This document shows positions 20,419-28,526 of a stretch of 34,145 nucleotides of DNA, piece after piece. Source of the DNA: a virus. Position numbers and translations under genes: made by a program. Location: positions 1 to 34,145 of the IMG/VR virus record IMGVR_UViG_3300034418_009637. The stretch is one strand, 5' to 3'. Numbering within the stretch: the stretch's first letter is position 1; each line of letters starts with the position of its first letter. The notes beneath the pieces are model-generated. The model saw only the letters and a list, made by a program, of their open reading frames with translations. It had not been told where the DNA came from and did no database searches.

Positions 20419-20456
20419 GATTTTAAGTAGTCAGGATTCGGTGGGTGGGTGGCGGG

Positions 20457-20840
20457 TTACGGCATGATTCGATGAGACGGAGCGAGCACGCACTTGATGA
20501 GCTCCCCGGCAGCAGTCGAGGCTTCGAGCGCGGTGCCAAAGCTCTTGTGCCCGGCAGTCGTGGTCTTGGCAGCCCGGCCAGATGCGGCAGGAGCGAGGGA
20601 GTCGCCCACGGCAATTCCGGAAGCGGCGGCTTCAACGTAAACGATCGCCCCGCAGCCTGCGGGAACGACGGAAACTTGCTCGCCAGCTTCGGCGTCTTCG
20701 GTCACGACTCCGAAAGCGGTGTCGGTCACTGCGGTGGTTGCGATGGTTGCGCCCGAGGAGAGCTTAACGACTTTCCCCTGAGTGATGTCTGCGCCCCCGT
20801 TGGTCAGGGGGATGATTGGATGTTCGGTGGCAAGGGCCAT
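20457..20840 (-). CDS. Head decoration protein (DUF2190-like)
   Basis: This 127-residue, small-residue-rich beta protein (NGGADITQGKVVKLSSGATIATTAVTDTAFGVVTEDAEAGEQVSVVPAGCGAIVYVEAA) has the repeated short strands of DUF2190/gpD-type capsid decoration proteins. It probably binds outside the shell to stabilise it. It lies between protease/scaffold and capsid genes, the expected place. The leader is A/C-rich. Confidence 0.75.
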   Translation of the reverse strand: MALATEHPIIPLTNGGADITQGKVVKLSSGATIATTAVTDTAFGVVTEDAEAGEQVSVVPAGCGAIVYVEAAASGIAVGDSLAPAASGRAAKTTTAGHKSFGTALEASTAAGELIKCVLAPSHRIMP

Positions 20841-20874
20841 GGTATGTTCAGTGGTTGGGTTTTAGGTGGTGGGA

Positions 20875-21387
20875 TTAGTCGAAAGCAACGGGGTCGATCT
20901 CGGTGGCGCGTGACCACACGGCTTGAAAGTCGGCAGAGTCTCCAAGCTCGGCGCGGGCTTTGGCTTGGGCGGCAGCGATGCGGCCCGAAGTGGTGCCAGT
21001 CTTCTCCTCGCCAGCGGTGACGAGCGGGCGCTCAAGGTCTTCGTGAGCCCTGGGAAGGTCGGCAAGGACTTCCTCGGCGAAGGTGTCGCCGGACTCGATG
21101 CGCTCGATGAACTTGGCTTGCTTCTCCTCGTCCTTCGGAGCAATCCGACCGTCGGCGACAGCGGCTTTCACGAGGGACTCGGCGCGGGACTTGTTGGAAG
21201 CGGCGACATGAGCTTCGGCAGCTTCGGCCTTTTTCTTCATTTCGTCGTATTCGCCCTGCATGGACTTGATTTTCTCTTCGAGGTCCATCTTTTGTTTCTT
21301 CATCGCGTCGATCTTGGCGAGAGCGGATTTTTCGGCGTCGGCGTCAGCCGCGTTGATGTTGAGAGCGGCAAGGATCAGGTTTGACAT
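20875..21387 (-). CDS. Nested scaffold protein from internal start (candidate)
   Basis: Internal ATG 21387 in the protease gene would give a 170-residue helical protein (MSNLILAALNINAAD onward) that is exactly the scaffold half. Just upstream is an A/C-rich stretch (CAATCAAAACCACTCCC), the same leader type used by other genes here. This mirrors the nested scaffold products of lambda Nu3 and Mu gpZ. No direct evidence for expression. Confidence 0.45.
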   Translation of the reverse strand: MSNLILAALNINAADADAEKSALAKIDAMKKQKMDLEEKIKSMQGEYDEMKKKAEAAEAHVAASNKSRAESLVKAAVADGRIAPKDEEKQAKFIERIESGDTFAEEVLADLPRAHEDLERPLVTAGEEKTGTTSGRIAAAQAKARAELGDSADFQAVWSRATEIDPVAFD

Positions 21388-21885
21388 GGGAGTGGTTTTG
21401 ATTGGATTGCTCGCCTCAGATGCGGCGATGCGCGGAATTTCACGAAAGGCGGGAGAGTTGACAAGACTCCCCAATGGTCCCCGCTCAGGGATGCCTGCTG
21501 GGCTGTCGTCTTCGGCTTTGAAGAAGGTCGGCGAGAAGTAGGAGTAGTCTTTGCCCTCGATGGCTTGGCGGCCTTTCCCGGTCCACTCGACCTCAAGCAT
21601 CAGCCCCCGGCCTGCCTCGTAGAAAAACCGTTTTGGAAGTCCCGAAGCCGGGCCTTCTGCGTGGTCGAAATCAAGGAAGGGACGGACATTCCCTGCTTGG
21701 ATCTTCTCAAGCTGAGCCTGAAAAGACGAAGCGATTTCCTCGCCCCGGCTTTCTTCCATCTTTACCGTGATGGTCTGTGGTTTGCCGTCGACCGTCGGGC
21801 GGATGGTGTGGACTCCCTCCGGGATGTAAACGATTGCGGCGGTGTCGCCTTGGGTGGGTGCTGAGTCAATAGCGGTGACGAGCAT
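20875..21885 (-). CDS. Prohead protease/scaffold (Mu gpI-like)
   Basis: This 336-residue protein has an N-terminal protease region with RPFLDFDHAEGPASGLPKRFFYEAGRGLMLEVEWTGKGRQAIEGKDYSYFSPTFFKA (about 68-124), the Mu gpI signature. H75 in the FDH motif and the Ser of YFSPTF are candidate catalytic residues. A helical, coiled-coil scaffold region (about 180-250) and a C-terminal segment follow. It should guide assembly and then mature the head. An internal ATG at 21387 may give a separate scaffold. Length is close to gpI. Confidence 0.82.
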   Translation of the reverse strand: MLVTAIDSAPTQGDTAAIVYIPEGVHTIRPTVDGKPQTITVKMEESRGEEIASSFQAQLEKIQAGNVRPFLDFDHAEGPASGLPKRFFYEAGRGLMLEVEWTGKGRQAIEGKDYSYFSPTFFKAEDDSPAGIPERGPLGSLVNSPAFREIPRIAASEASNPIKTTPMSNLILAALNINAADADAEKSALAKIDAMKKQKMDLEEKIKSMQGEYDEMKKKAEAAEAHVAASNKSRAESLVKAAVADGRIAPKDEEKQAKFIERIESGDTFAEEVLADLPRAHEDLERPLVTAGEEKTGTTSGRIAAAQAKARAELGDSADFQAVWSRATEIDPVAFD

Positions 21886-21943
21886 GACGGGACTCTGCGC
21901 GTTCTCTCATGCGCTCGCCAGCCCTTCGATTGGTCCCCGGTGG

Positions 21944-22843
21944 TCACCCCGCTTGCTGGCTCTTGGCTCTTTCAAGCATGAGCTTCTTTCGGTCTTGCCG
22001 AATCCTCAGCCGTTGCTCTCTGATTTCGTCACGCCTCGTCTTGATCTCATCGACAAGTTTATCTTTGATCGCTGGCTCCATCTTCTCGATGCTTGCGGCA
22101 AGCCCAGTATTGAGTTGTTTTTCCTTGTCAGGCTTTACGACGTCGACATTCAATCCGAGCTTTTGCGCTTCCTCTCGGGAGACGTCACGCACTCCCATTC
22201 CGGAGCGGAAACCAAACGGTGGCCACGGCACCTCAAAGCCTCCGATCTCTTCGGCGTTCTGGTAGTTCGCCCAATATGCCTCGTCACTCTTTAAACGCAC
22301 TTCCCCTTCGCTCTCGGCGTGCCGGGGTCGTGGTTCCATAACTCTCCGGTCACGCACGAGCCTTTGAGCAGGGAAGCGGCGAAGGATGCTTTCTTTCTGC
22401 CCCTGCTTCCACTGCCCGAAGCCGTAGGCTTGTCTCATGTTGGTGTCGTAGATGAGGCGGAGTCGCCTTTCTGAACGAATGTCGCGCACGTCTCGTTGGT
22501 TGACCTCGAAGAACTCCTCTTCCCCGCTGACCATGCCCTCGCGGATCATAAATTCACGCATCCGGCGAACAAATGTTGCCCGGTCACCACCGCGAAGAGC
22601 AAGGCTCTTGTTCCCGTCTGGATCTTCCACTTCTTCGATAGTGTCGACCATTGTGTCGAAGAGGAAGGCCTGCGCCCGGTCAAGAAATCGGGCATTCTCG
22701 ACGTTGGCAGAAAAGAATGCTCGCAAGCTGACCTCCCTTGCTTTGTCCCGCCATTCAAAGGCACTCCATTCGTTCTCTGGAACAGCGTCTTTCTCAAGGA
22801 TGAACTTGATTGCTTGCTCGAATGGTAAAGGTTCTTCGATCAT
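21944..22843 (-). CDS. Minor head protein (Mu F / SPP1 gp7-like)
   Basis: This 299-residue protein has LPFEQAIKFILEKDAVPENEWSAFEWRDKAREVSLRAFFSANVENARFLDRAQ, then LRLIYDTNMRQAYGFGQWKQG, the conserved signature of the Mu F-like family that follows portals in Mu-type phages. It is probably an internal head or ejection/assembly protein. ATG 22843 overlaps the upstream stop as ATGA. The C-terminal 60 residues form a basic helix. Confidence 0.8.
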   Translation of the reverse strand: MIEEPLPFEQAIKFILEKDAVPENEWSAFEWRDKAREVSLRAFFSANVENARFLDRAQAFLFDTMVDTIEEVEDPDGNKSLALRGGDRATFVRRMREFMIREGMVSGEEEFFEVNQRDVRDIRSERRLRLIYDTNMRQAYGFGQWKQGQKESILRRFPAQRLVRDRRVMEPRPRHAESEGEVRLKSDEAYWANYQNAEEIGGFEVPWPPFGFRSGMGVRDVSREEAQKLGLNVDVVKPDKEKQLNTGLAASIEKMEPAIKDKLVDEIKTRRDEIREQRLRIRQDRKKLMLERAKSQQAG

Positions 22844-23445
22844 ACTTCCTCCAGTAGGTCTTCCAGCCCGCCAAGCCAAGCATCCTCGAAGGCAAGGGCG
22901 AGGTCTTCGGTTTCTGGCAGCGCATTCGGCCAGGGGGCTTGCGTGACTCGGGCGACCAATGCGTAAACTGGCCGCACTCCCTCACCATTCTTTTCAAACA
23001 AGGCTTTCTTTCCCTTGACCTTGAAAAGCCTGTTTCCGGTGGCTGATTCGTAATCCTTGGCTCGCCGTCCTGCTGCTCCGGGCACCAGCGGGATTGTGAG
23101 GGCTTTTGCTCGCTTTGGTGTGATCGTGCCACCAGTCACCTTAAAGCGATAATAAGGCGCACCGTTGGAGATAGTCGCGCCCGCTTTGTTTGCGGTGCGA
23201 AAGTTCCACCCTAAAGCGACGTTCTGCCCGAAGTCGCCGGGCTTTTTAGCGGGTCCGGTCATGTATCGTTTCCCGCGCCAGAGTTTGGCGTCGTTGTAAT
23301 CCTCGTGATATTCAATCGCTGCCGTATTTGCAGCCCGTCCCCCTGCCTCATTAAGCAATTCCATTCCCTCGCCATCCAATGCAGAAAGCAATCGGCGAAG
23401 GGACTTACTGGCCGTGTCGTCGACCTTGACTTCAACCTTGAGCAT
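22840..23445 (-). CDS. Phage morphogenesis protein (Mu gpG-like)
   Basis: This 201-residue protein (MLKVEVKVDDTASKSLRRLLSAL, AAIEYHEDYNDAKLWRGKRYMTGPAKKPGDFGQNVALGW, NGAPYYRFKVTGGTITPKRAKALTIPL) shows the Mu gpG-like plan: N-terminal helix and a GAPYYRFKVTGGTI segment. It likely helps head-tail joining. ATG 23445 shares one base with the portal stop. Called by pattern and by its place between portal and F-like gene. Confidence 0.75.
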   Translation of the reverse strand: MLKVEVKVDDTASKSLRRLLSALDGEGMELLNEAGGRAANTAAIEYHEDYNDAKLWRGKRYMTGPAKKPGDFGQNVALGWNFRTANKAGATISNGAPYYRFKVTGGTITPKRAKALTIPLVPGAAGRRAKDYESATGNRLFKVKGKKALFEKNGEGVRPVYALVARVTQAPWPNALPETEDLALAFEDAWLGGLEDLLEEV

Positions 23446-25130
23446 CACTCGTACCTTTCCACACTTCCGACGAGCATCGCCGTCCCGATGGCGCGGCCAA
23501 GTGACTCTTCGAGAGCTTCGGTGTTGAGACGGTCGAAAAGCTCCGGCAGCTCTTTCTGTGCCTTTAGCAGAGCCTCCGCGAAGTCCTCGTCGGTCACGTT
23601 CTTCGACATGGCCAGCGCGACCAGCCGTTCGAAGTAGGGGCGGACCGGGGCGAGCCATTCTTTCGTCACTCCGGTCAAATCTTGCAGCACGTTCGCACTG
23701 AGTCGGTCAATCGTGCTCATCATCTCGCCGGGATTGTCGGCAGCTTCCAACCGCCCCTTTGTTTCATGCTCCGGTTGCTCTCCGGAGGTCACAAGCTCTC
23801 CTTGTGCACCATTCGGCGACGGCTGGAAGATGTCTTCGGAGTCCCCGTCAGGCTGCGGGACGCCGTGGCGCTCGTAGAGCCAGCCCTTCTCGACGGGAAG
23901 CCCCATTTGTCCGAAAAGAACCCGGTCACGCTCGGCCATCACGGCCTCATCCTTGGCCTGCTCAAAGACGGCGGCGATGGTGGGCAGCTCTTCCCGGTTG
24001 CCGTAGTTGAGCCCGATGATTGACGGCATGAGCTGTTCGTTGATGACGTCGGCCACGAAGTCGGCCACGCCAGCGATGACGCCAGAGCGGACATCCTGGT
24101 GAACATCCCCGAGGGCACGGCTGCCGGAGTCTGACACGTCACTGGTGAGCGTCTGCCCGAGGATGAAAATATCGCATTGCTTGTCGGCCAGGTCGACGAG
24201 GTCGCGCTGCGGGACATCCTTGGCGGATTTGCTCGCGTCGATGAAGTCGACCTTGGTCCCAGCGGGAAACGCTCCCCAGCCTGCCGAGCCGATTGTCTCA
24301 AGCATGTTGCAAACCTTGGCCCTCGATGTCTCGTCGGCGTAGGTGGCCCAGCGGAATGGCACACCGTAGAGCTGCGCGAATTGAAGCAACCACTTGAGCC
24401 CGAAGGTCGCGGCGAGCCAGTAGCCTGTGAGGGCGCGGAGAGGGGCAGCGATTGACGGATGACCGGGGTGCCCGGTGTTGATGGCGAGGAGAAATCGGTG
24501 AGGCGGGAAATCCTCGTAGTGGTAGCCAAGGAATCCCCCGTCCGGGTCAAACATGAGCCGATCCTCCTCCTCGTCGCTGGCCGGGTAGCCATAGAACCGA
24601 GGGGAGACGTTTTTTGCGGCCCGAGGGGTCAGCCCCTTGTCTGTGCGTTGCCAGCGGATCTCCACGACATGGTGCCCGGCGAAGTAACCGAAGCCGAGAG
24701 CTTCGATCAGACCGGAAGCTCCCAGTTCGCCATAAGCCCGGCGGGGCGCCATGCCCCAAAACGCATCCTCGGCGAAGTCCGTTTTGTCGTTGGCGGTGTC
24801 GGTCGGCTCTTCGCCCCGAGCCGAGAAGGACTGGAATTGCCAAGGTGCCTTTTTGACCTCGCGCATGACCTCCTTCAGGTTCTTTTGCAGACGTGGCCAA
24901 GTGTCGAGCATGGCCTGAAAGAGAAGTTGCTGCCGTCGAAGGTCACCACTCAAAGCGCCGGCCAGAGTGTCGCGGACGTCCCCCGGTAGCTGTTCCCGCT
25001 CGATGAGCTCAAGGAGGCGGTCTTGTGCCTTCGGGGCGATGATGGCTTCCGTCAGCTGCGGGGTGGTGACATCACGGGCCTGCACGAGTTGGTCGCGGCG
25101 AGGAGGAAGAGCGGTTCCGATTGGTTTCAT
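23445..25130 (-). CDS. Portal protein (Mu gp29-like, DUF935)
   Basis: This 561-residue portal has the gp29/DUF935 order: N-terminal PIGTALPPRRDQLVQARDVTTPQLTEAI, then LSGDLRRQQLLFQAMLDTWPRLQKNLKEVMREVKKAPWQFQS, the FGYFAGHHVVEIRW region, LTGYWLAATFGLKWLLQFAQLYGVPFRWATY, QCDIFILGQTLTSDVSDSGSRALGDVHQDV and a C-terminal DUF935 tail. It should form the ring through which DNA is packed and released. The leader is A/C-rich. Its start overlaps the spanin-like gene's stop by 4 nt. Confidence 0.92.
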   Translation of the reverse strand: MKPIGTALPPRRDQLVQARDVTTPQLTEAIIAPKAQDRLLELIEREQLPGDVRDTLAGALSGDLRRQQLLFQAMLDTWPRLQKNLKEVMREVKKAPWQFQSFSARGEEPTDTANDKTDFAEDAFWGMAPRRAYGELGASGLIEALGFGYFAGHHVVEIRWQRTDKGLTPRAAKNVSPRFYGYPASDEEEDRLMFDPDGGFLGYHYEDFPPHRFLLAINTGHPGHPSIAAPLRALTGYWLAATFGLKWLLQFAQLYGVPFRWATYADETSRAKVCNMLETIGSAGWGAFPAGTKVDFIDASKSAKDVPQRDLVDLADKQCDIFILGQTLTSDVSDSGSRALGDVHQDVRSGVIAGVADFVADVINEQLMPSIIGLNYGNREELPTIAAVFEQAKDEAVMAERDRVLFGQMGLPVEKGWLYERHGVPQPDGDSEDIFQPSPNGAQGELVTSGEQPEHETKGRLEAADNPGEMMSTIDRLSANVLQDLTGVTKEWLAPVRPYFERLVALAMSKNVTDEDFAEALLKAQKELPELFDRLNTEALEESLGRAIGTAMLVGSVERYE

Positions 25131-25366
25131 TTGGTGATGTGGTTGCGGATTTCGTCGTGGATCTTGTCGAGCTTCGGGGAAAGGCTTTCTGCGATAGAGA
25201 TTTTGCCTTTTAGCTCACCGACCTCTTTTGTGACGTTGAGAAGGTCGCTCGATGTCTTCTCGTGCTTGCGCTCGCAATCGTTGGCCCGTTTGATGACCAC
25301 GCGCCAAAGGATGGCAATGGCCCCGACAAGACCGCTCCCGAGGGTGTAGAGAATTTGGTCACTCAT
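25127..25366 (-). CDS. Small membrane protein with coiled coil, possible i-spanin or lysis accessory
   Basis: This 79-residue protein has one N-terminal hydrophobic helix (about 6-24, LYTLGSGLVGAIAILWRVV) followed by a charged coiled coil (about 30-75). That topology suits an inner-membrane spanin-like or lysis-accessory protein. It overlaps the endolysin stop by 4 nt (ATGA) and precedes the portal gene. Its tail codons (NHITK) also provide the A/C-rich leader of the portal gene. Confidence 0.5.
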   Translation of the reverse strand: MSDQILYTLGSGLVGAIAILWRVVIKRANDCERKHEKTSSDLLNVTKEVGELKGKISIAESLSPKLDKIHDEIRNHITK

Positions 25367-26001
25367 GAAATTCTTTCGGTCAGGGATTCGAGCTTGGCTT
25401 CGAGCTTCGCCACCCGTTCTTCCAATGTCAGGGCTCGCCGGGCAGGCTGTCCGGTGGTGATCCCGTAGTGCCCCAGGGTAGCCTTTGCAATGGCCTGCGC
25501 CATCCACTCTTGGTTGGTCGGTGCGGTGAGGAAGAAGCGCCCCTGCTCGGTGTCGATAAAGCCCAGCTCGACGAGGACGGCGCTGTTGCGGGTCTTGGTC
25601 AGCACGGTAAAGCGTTCCTCCTTGTCAGGGTCACCGTCCGACAAGTCCTTGCGAATTGGTCGACCGGGGAAGCATGTTTCAAGCTCGTCGAGGATGGCAG
25701 TCGCCCACGGGTCGCTGGCAGTCTGGCCCGGCGAAGTGAAAGCCTCGATCCCCCTTCCTCCCCCGGCGTTACAGTGGATTGAAAGGAGGTCAGCCCCGAG
25801 GTTGTTGGCCTTCCGTGCGCGGCCTGAGAGCGTGACGAAGGTGTCGTCTTCGCGGGTCATGTGGATTTCCCCATGAGGTCGAAGAAGCTCGGCAACGCGC
25901 CTTGAGACGGTCAAAACGATGTCTTTTTCCATCGTCTGCCCATCCGCAGAGACTGCGCCGGAGTCCCCCCCGCCGTGCCCTGGATCAATCAGGATCTTCA
26001 C
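25363..26001 (-). CDS. Endolysin: N-acetylmuramoyl-L-alanine amidase (Amidase_3)
   Basis: This 212-residue zinc amidase cleaves the sugar-to-peptide bond in peptidoglycan to release phage. Motifs are ILIDPGHGGGDSG (H9), E25, SIHCNA (H76) and VELGFID (catalytic E145). A C-terminal coiled coil (LTLEERVAKLEAKLESLTERI) may mediate oligomerisation. No signal peptide, so export needs the holin. The GTG start at 26001 overlaps the upstream stop (GTGA) and gives the usual short N-terminus. Length is typical of the catalytic domain alone. Confidence 0.92.
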   Translation of the reverse strand: MKILIDPGHGGGDSGAVSADGQTMEKDIVLTVSRRVAELLRPHGEIHMTREDDTFVTLSGRARKANNLGADLLSIHCNAGGGRGIEAFTSPGQTASDPWATAILDELETCFPGRPIRKDLSDGDPDKEERFTVLTKTRNSAVLVELGFIDTEQGRFFLTAPTNQEWMAQAIAKATLGHYGITTGQPARRALTLEERVAKLEAKLESLTERIS

Positions 26002-26327
26002 TTTGCCGGGATGATGGTGATGGTTCCAGTTCCTCCCCCGAGCTTTTCGGGAAGCGGCGCGGCGATTGAGAATGACGCCCCGCACGAGGTCAGCCCGAAG
26101 ACGGCGAGCCCGGCCCAAAACAGCCCAAGGAGAAACAGCGGGATGTTGGCCGTCTTGATCTTGGGAGCAACGTATTTGACAAACCACCAAGAGAGCGTGC
26201 CGACGATGGCAAGGGCGATGACGTCGGCAGCGTCTTTTGCTCCGTCGACCGGAAGGTGTAGCTTGTCAAAGAGGACGAGCGTCCCGGTGACGATAATGTG
26301 GCGGATGTATGATGTTAGAGCGTTCAT
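25998..26327 (-). CDS. Holin-like membrane protein with lipobox-like Cys
   Basis: This 109-residue protein has three hydrophobic stretches: about 9-22, 36-54 and 61-80. Then VFGLTSCGASF, a lipobox-like site, and a Pro/Gly-rich tail (APLPEKLGGGTGTITIIPAK) follow. Position directly before the amidase with GTGA overlap fits a holin. The Cys suggests possible lipidation, as in outer-membrane spanins, but its place after membrane helices is unusual. Leader is strongly A/C-rich. Holin role is inferred from topology and position. Confidence 0.6.
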   Translation of the reverse strand: MNALTSYIRHIIVTGTLVLFDKLHLPVDGAKDAADVIALAIVGTLSWWFVKYVAPKIKTANIPLFLLGLFWAGLAVFGLTSCGASFSIAAPLPEKLGGGTGTITIIPAK

Positions 26328-26638
26328 GAGTTTTGGTTTTCGGTTTTGGTTTTAATCCAAGCACGAATCGCTGGCACGGCATCAAAGACGGCATGCATGG
26401 CGGCGGCAGCTTCGGGGACTTCGGCCATCATTTGCCAGAACTCTCCGGTTTGCAATCTCTCAACAAGTTTCCCATCCGCGATGTCTCCGGTCGTGGCATC
26501 GCACGGGAGGAGATTAATCGCCAGCGATCCTTTCGAGGTCGATGGGACATTGACTGATAGGCTGGCAATCCAACTGTGCGGGTAGGTCTTAGCCTCAACA
26601 GGGTCGGTCGTGATTGGTTCGGGTGCGGGTATTGGCAT
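26324..26638 (-). CDS. Hypothetical protein in the fibre-lysis region
   Basis: This 104-residue protein has a strand-rich first half (HSWIASLSVNVPSTSKGSLAINLLPCDATTGDI) and a helical second half (EFWQMMAEVPEAAAAMHAVFDAVPAIRAW). It ends KTKTENQNS, codons that form the A/C-rich leader of the holin-like gene. No family recognised; it may be a small fibre-related or lysis-regulating protein. Confidence 0.55.
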   Translation of the reverse strand: MPIPAPEPITTDPVEAKTYPHSWIASLSVNVPSTSKGSLAINLLPCDATTGDIADGKLVERLQTGEFWQMMAEVPEAAAAMHAVFDAVPAIRAWIKTKTENQNS

Positions 26639-26649
26639 AATATCAATAT

Positions 26650-28524
26650 CTAAAAGAGGTCATTCCAGGCGGTGCCATCGTAGCACCTAAGCTTGTTTGT
26701 CGAGGAATCAAAATAAAGATCACCAGCGGCAGGTGATGCGGGCGCGGTCGTCGGCTCCAGTCTCATCGCGTCCGACACATGGAGCTTGCGGGCAGGTGTT
26801 GTTGTCCCGATTCCGACATTGCCGCCAAAATAGTTATCGCCACCCACAGCGTAAACTCCGAAGTTTCTGGAAGTTCCGATTGTTGGTTCTTCAAGATACA
26901 GACCGTAGACATCAGTGATTGACCCAGTTGTTACACCATCCGGATTCTCAAAATAGAATCCCGAATACATTGGTAATTGACCCGCTCGGACATTGCGAAA
27001 CGACGAAAAGAATCCTGTGATCTTCGTGTTAGCATTTGTTGATGTCGGATTAAAATCAAACGTCATTGTCGAAGCTACCGCAGCAATCGTCGCTGAATCT
27101 AAAATTGGGAAATGCCCATTAATAAAATCCCCGACTAATCCGTAAAAGTTATCTCCTGTCCCGTTTAATGGTTTTTTAATGTACGTTGAGCCTTTTAAGC
27201 CAATTGTATTGCTCGTGGTTACATTTGATGAATCAAGAATCGTTTGGGAAACTAGTCCGTTGAAGTTGGCTTGAAAACCACTAGTTGCTTTTTGTTCGAC
27301 GGAAAGTCTTAACCCAGAAACATTGGTGACCCCGGTTGAAGTTGTTTCAAATTTTGCTTCAATTCCGGATGCGCCAGCGGAGCCATTGAGCGACAAATCT
27401 TCGACATGAATTTTAGCAGTTGGAGAGGTTGTCCCAATACCAACATTGCTTCCGCTTGTCGGTGTTAAAATAATATCCCCCGCCGCCCCGCTTCCTCCGG
27501 CCTCGGTGGCAATGGTTAGGTCGCCCCCTGCGGAATGAGTGAAGGACGTGCGGGTGAAATTTCCTGCGCCATCGTCAGAGCCATACACTAGCAATTCGGA
27601 CGAACTAAGCCCGTTGTTGAGAGTGAGAGACTGGAAGGTCGGGCTGTCGGTCGTGTTCAGTGATTGATCCGCCCCGCTCGATGCGGTCTCAAAAGTCGGC
27701 CTGACAAACAAGCTCCCGCTGGTCCCACTCCCTGCATTGATAACAACCGCAGCGGTCACATAGTCGCCCGAGGTCGGCTTAATGTTGGTAAGCGTCGAGG
27801 ACACACCCGGCACGCAATACAAGATGTCGCCGTAGTCCCAGTTCTCCGCACCTCCGTCGGTCGTGATTCCTTTGATTTTGCCAAACCAGGTTGCGTATCC
27901 GTCCGCGTTGCTAGCCATCTCCCCGGCAGCGAAGCCAAGGAAAATTCTGACGTCCGCCACGTTCGATCCAATCCACGGTCCGACATTGAGCCGGGTAGAA
28001 GCTCCGTTCGTCCCGAGATAGACCAGCGGCGCACCTTTCGGGATGGTCGAGCCACTTGTGTTCCGAACCCGGATCAATCCATCCTCACCCAAAGCGACTT
28101 TCACACCGCCTTCTGCCATGAGATCAAGCGTCCCGTCCGTGCTATCCCATGCCACCTCCCCGAGAGCGGTCGGGCCTCCGTTGGCGGTGTCGAAGGCGGC
28201 AGTGTGGAGATTGACGGTATCGGCGGTCACCTCCGCAAATTCCACGTTGTCGGTCGTCCGCAGGTCTTGGTCAGCCTCCCTCGTCGAGGCGGTCCCGAGA
28301 GCGGTGATAGCAGACCTCTCGGCAGCGGTCATCACCTTGGCGTCGGCGGCCTCGGTCATGTTCGCCATGTCAAAGGCATCGCCCTCGATCCCCTGCGGGT
28401 CGTAGGTGGCCGATTCCATGTCTCCCCCTCCCCCTGTCTGCGTGATGACGGAAGCCAGCTCAAGGATGAGGTCACCTTCGATGATCGTGAGCTTGTGCCG
28501 GGGTGTTTGCGTGTTGGTTGCCAT
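26650..28524 (-). CDS. Tail fibre / receptor-binding protein
   Basis: This 624-residue protein contains modular fibre repeats: LRTTDNVEFAEVTADTV, SLNTTDSPTFQSLTL, and two NVGIGTTSP/NVGIGTTTP-xxKLHV motifs near 435 and 570. The C-terminus reads DLYFDSSTNKLRCYDGTAWNDLF, a common fibre end. Residues about 368-548 are coded by an A/T-richer stretch with Thr/Ser/Asn-rich sequence, suggesting exchange of the host-binding part. No chaperone-type endosialidase cleavage domain is visible. It lies between terminase and lysis genes. Confidence 0.78.
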   Translation of the reverse strand: MATNTQTPRHKLTIIEGDLILELASVITQTGGGGDMESATYDPQGIEGDAFDMANMTEAADAKVMTAAERSAITALGTASTREADQDLRTTDNVEFAEVTADTVNLHTAAFDTANGGPTALGEVAWDSTDGTLDLMAEGGVKVALGEDGLIRVRNTSGSTIPKGAPLVYLGTNGASTRLNVGPWIGSNVADVRIFLGFAAGEMASNADGYATWFGKIKGITTDGGAENWDYGDILYCVPGVSSTLTNIKPTSGDYVTAAVVINAGSGTSGSLFVRPTFETASSGADQSLNTTDSPTFQSLTLNNGLSSSELLVYGSDDGAGNFTRTSFTHSAGGDLTIATEAGGSGAAGDIILTPTSGSNVGIGTTSPTAKIHVEDLSLNGSAGASGIEAKFETTSTGVTNVSGLRLSVEQKATSGFQANFNGLVSQTILDSSNVTTSNTIGLKGSTYIKKPLNGTGDNFYGLVGDFINGHFPILDSATIAAVASTMTFDFNPTSTNANTKITGFFSSFRNVRAGQLPMYSGFYFENPDGVTTGSITDVYGLYLEEPTIGTSRNFGVYAVGGDNYFGGNVGIGTTTPARKLHVSDAMRLEPTTAPASPAAGDLYFDSSTNKLRCYDGTAWNDLF

Positions 28525-28526
28525 GG

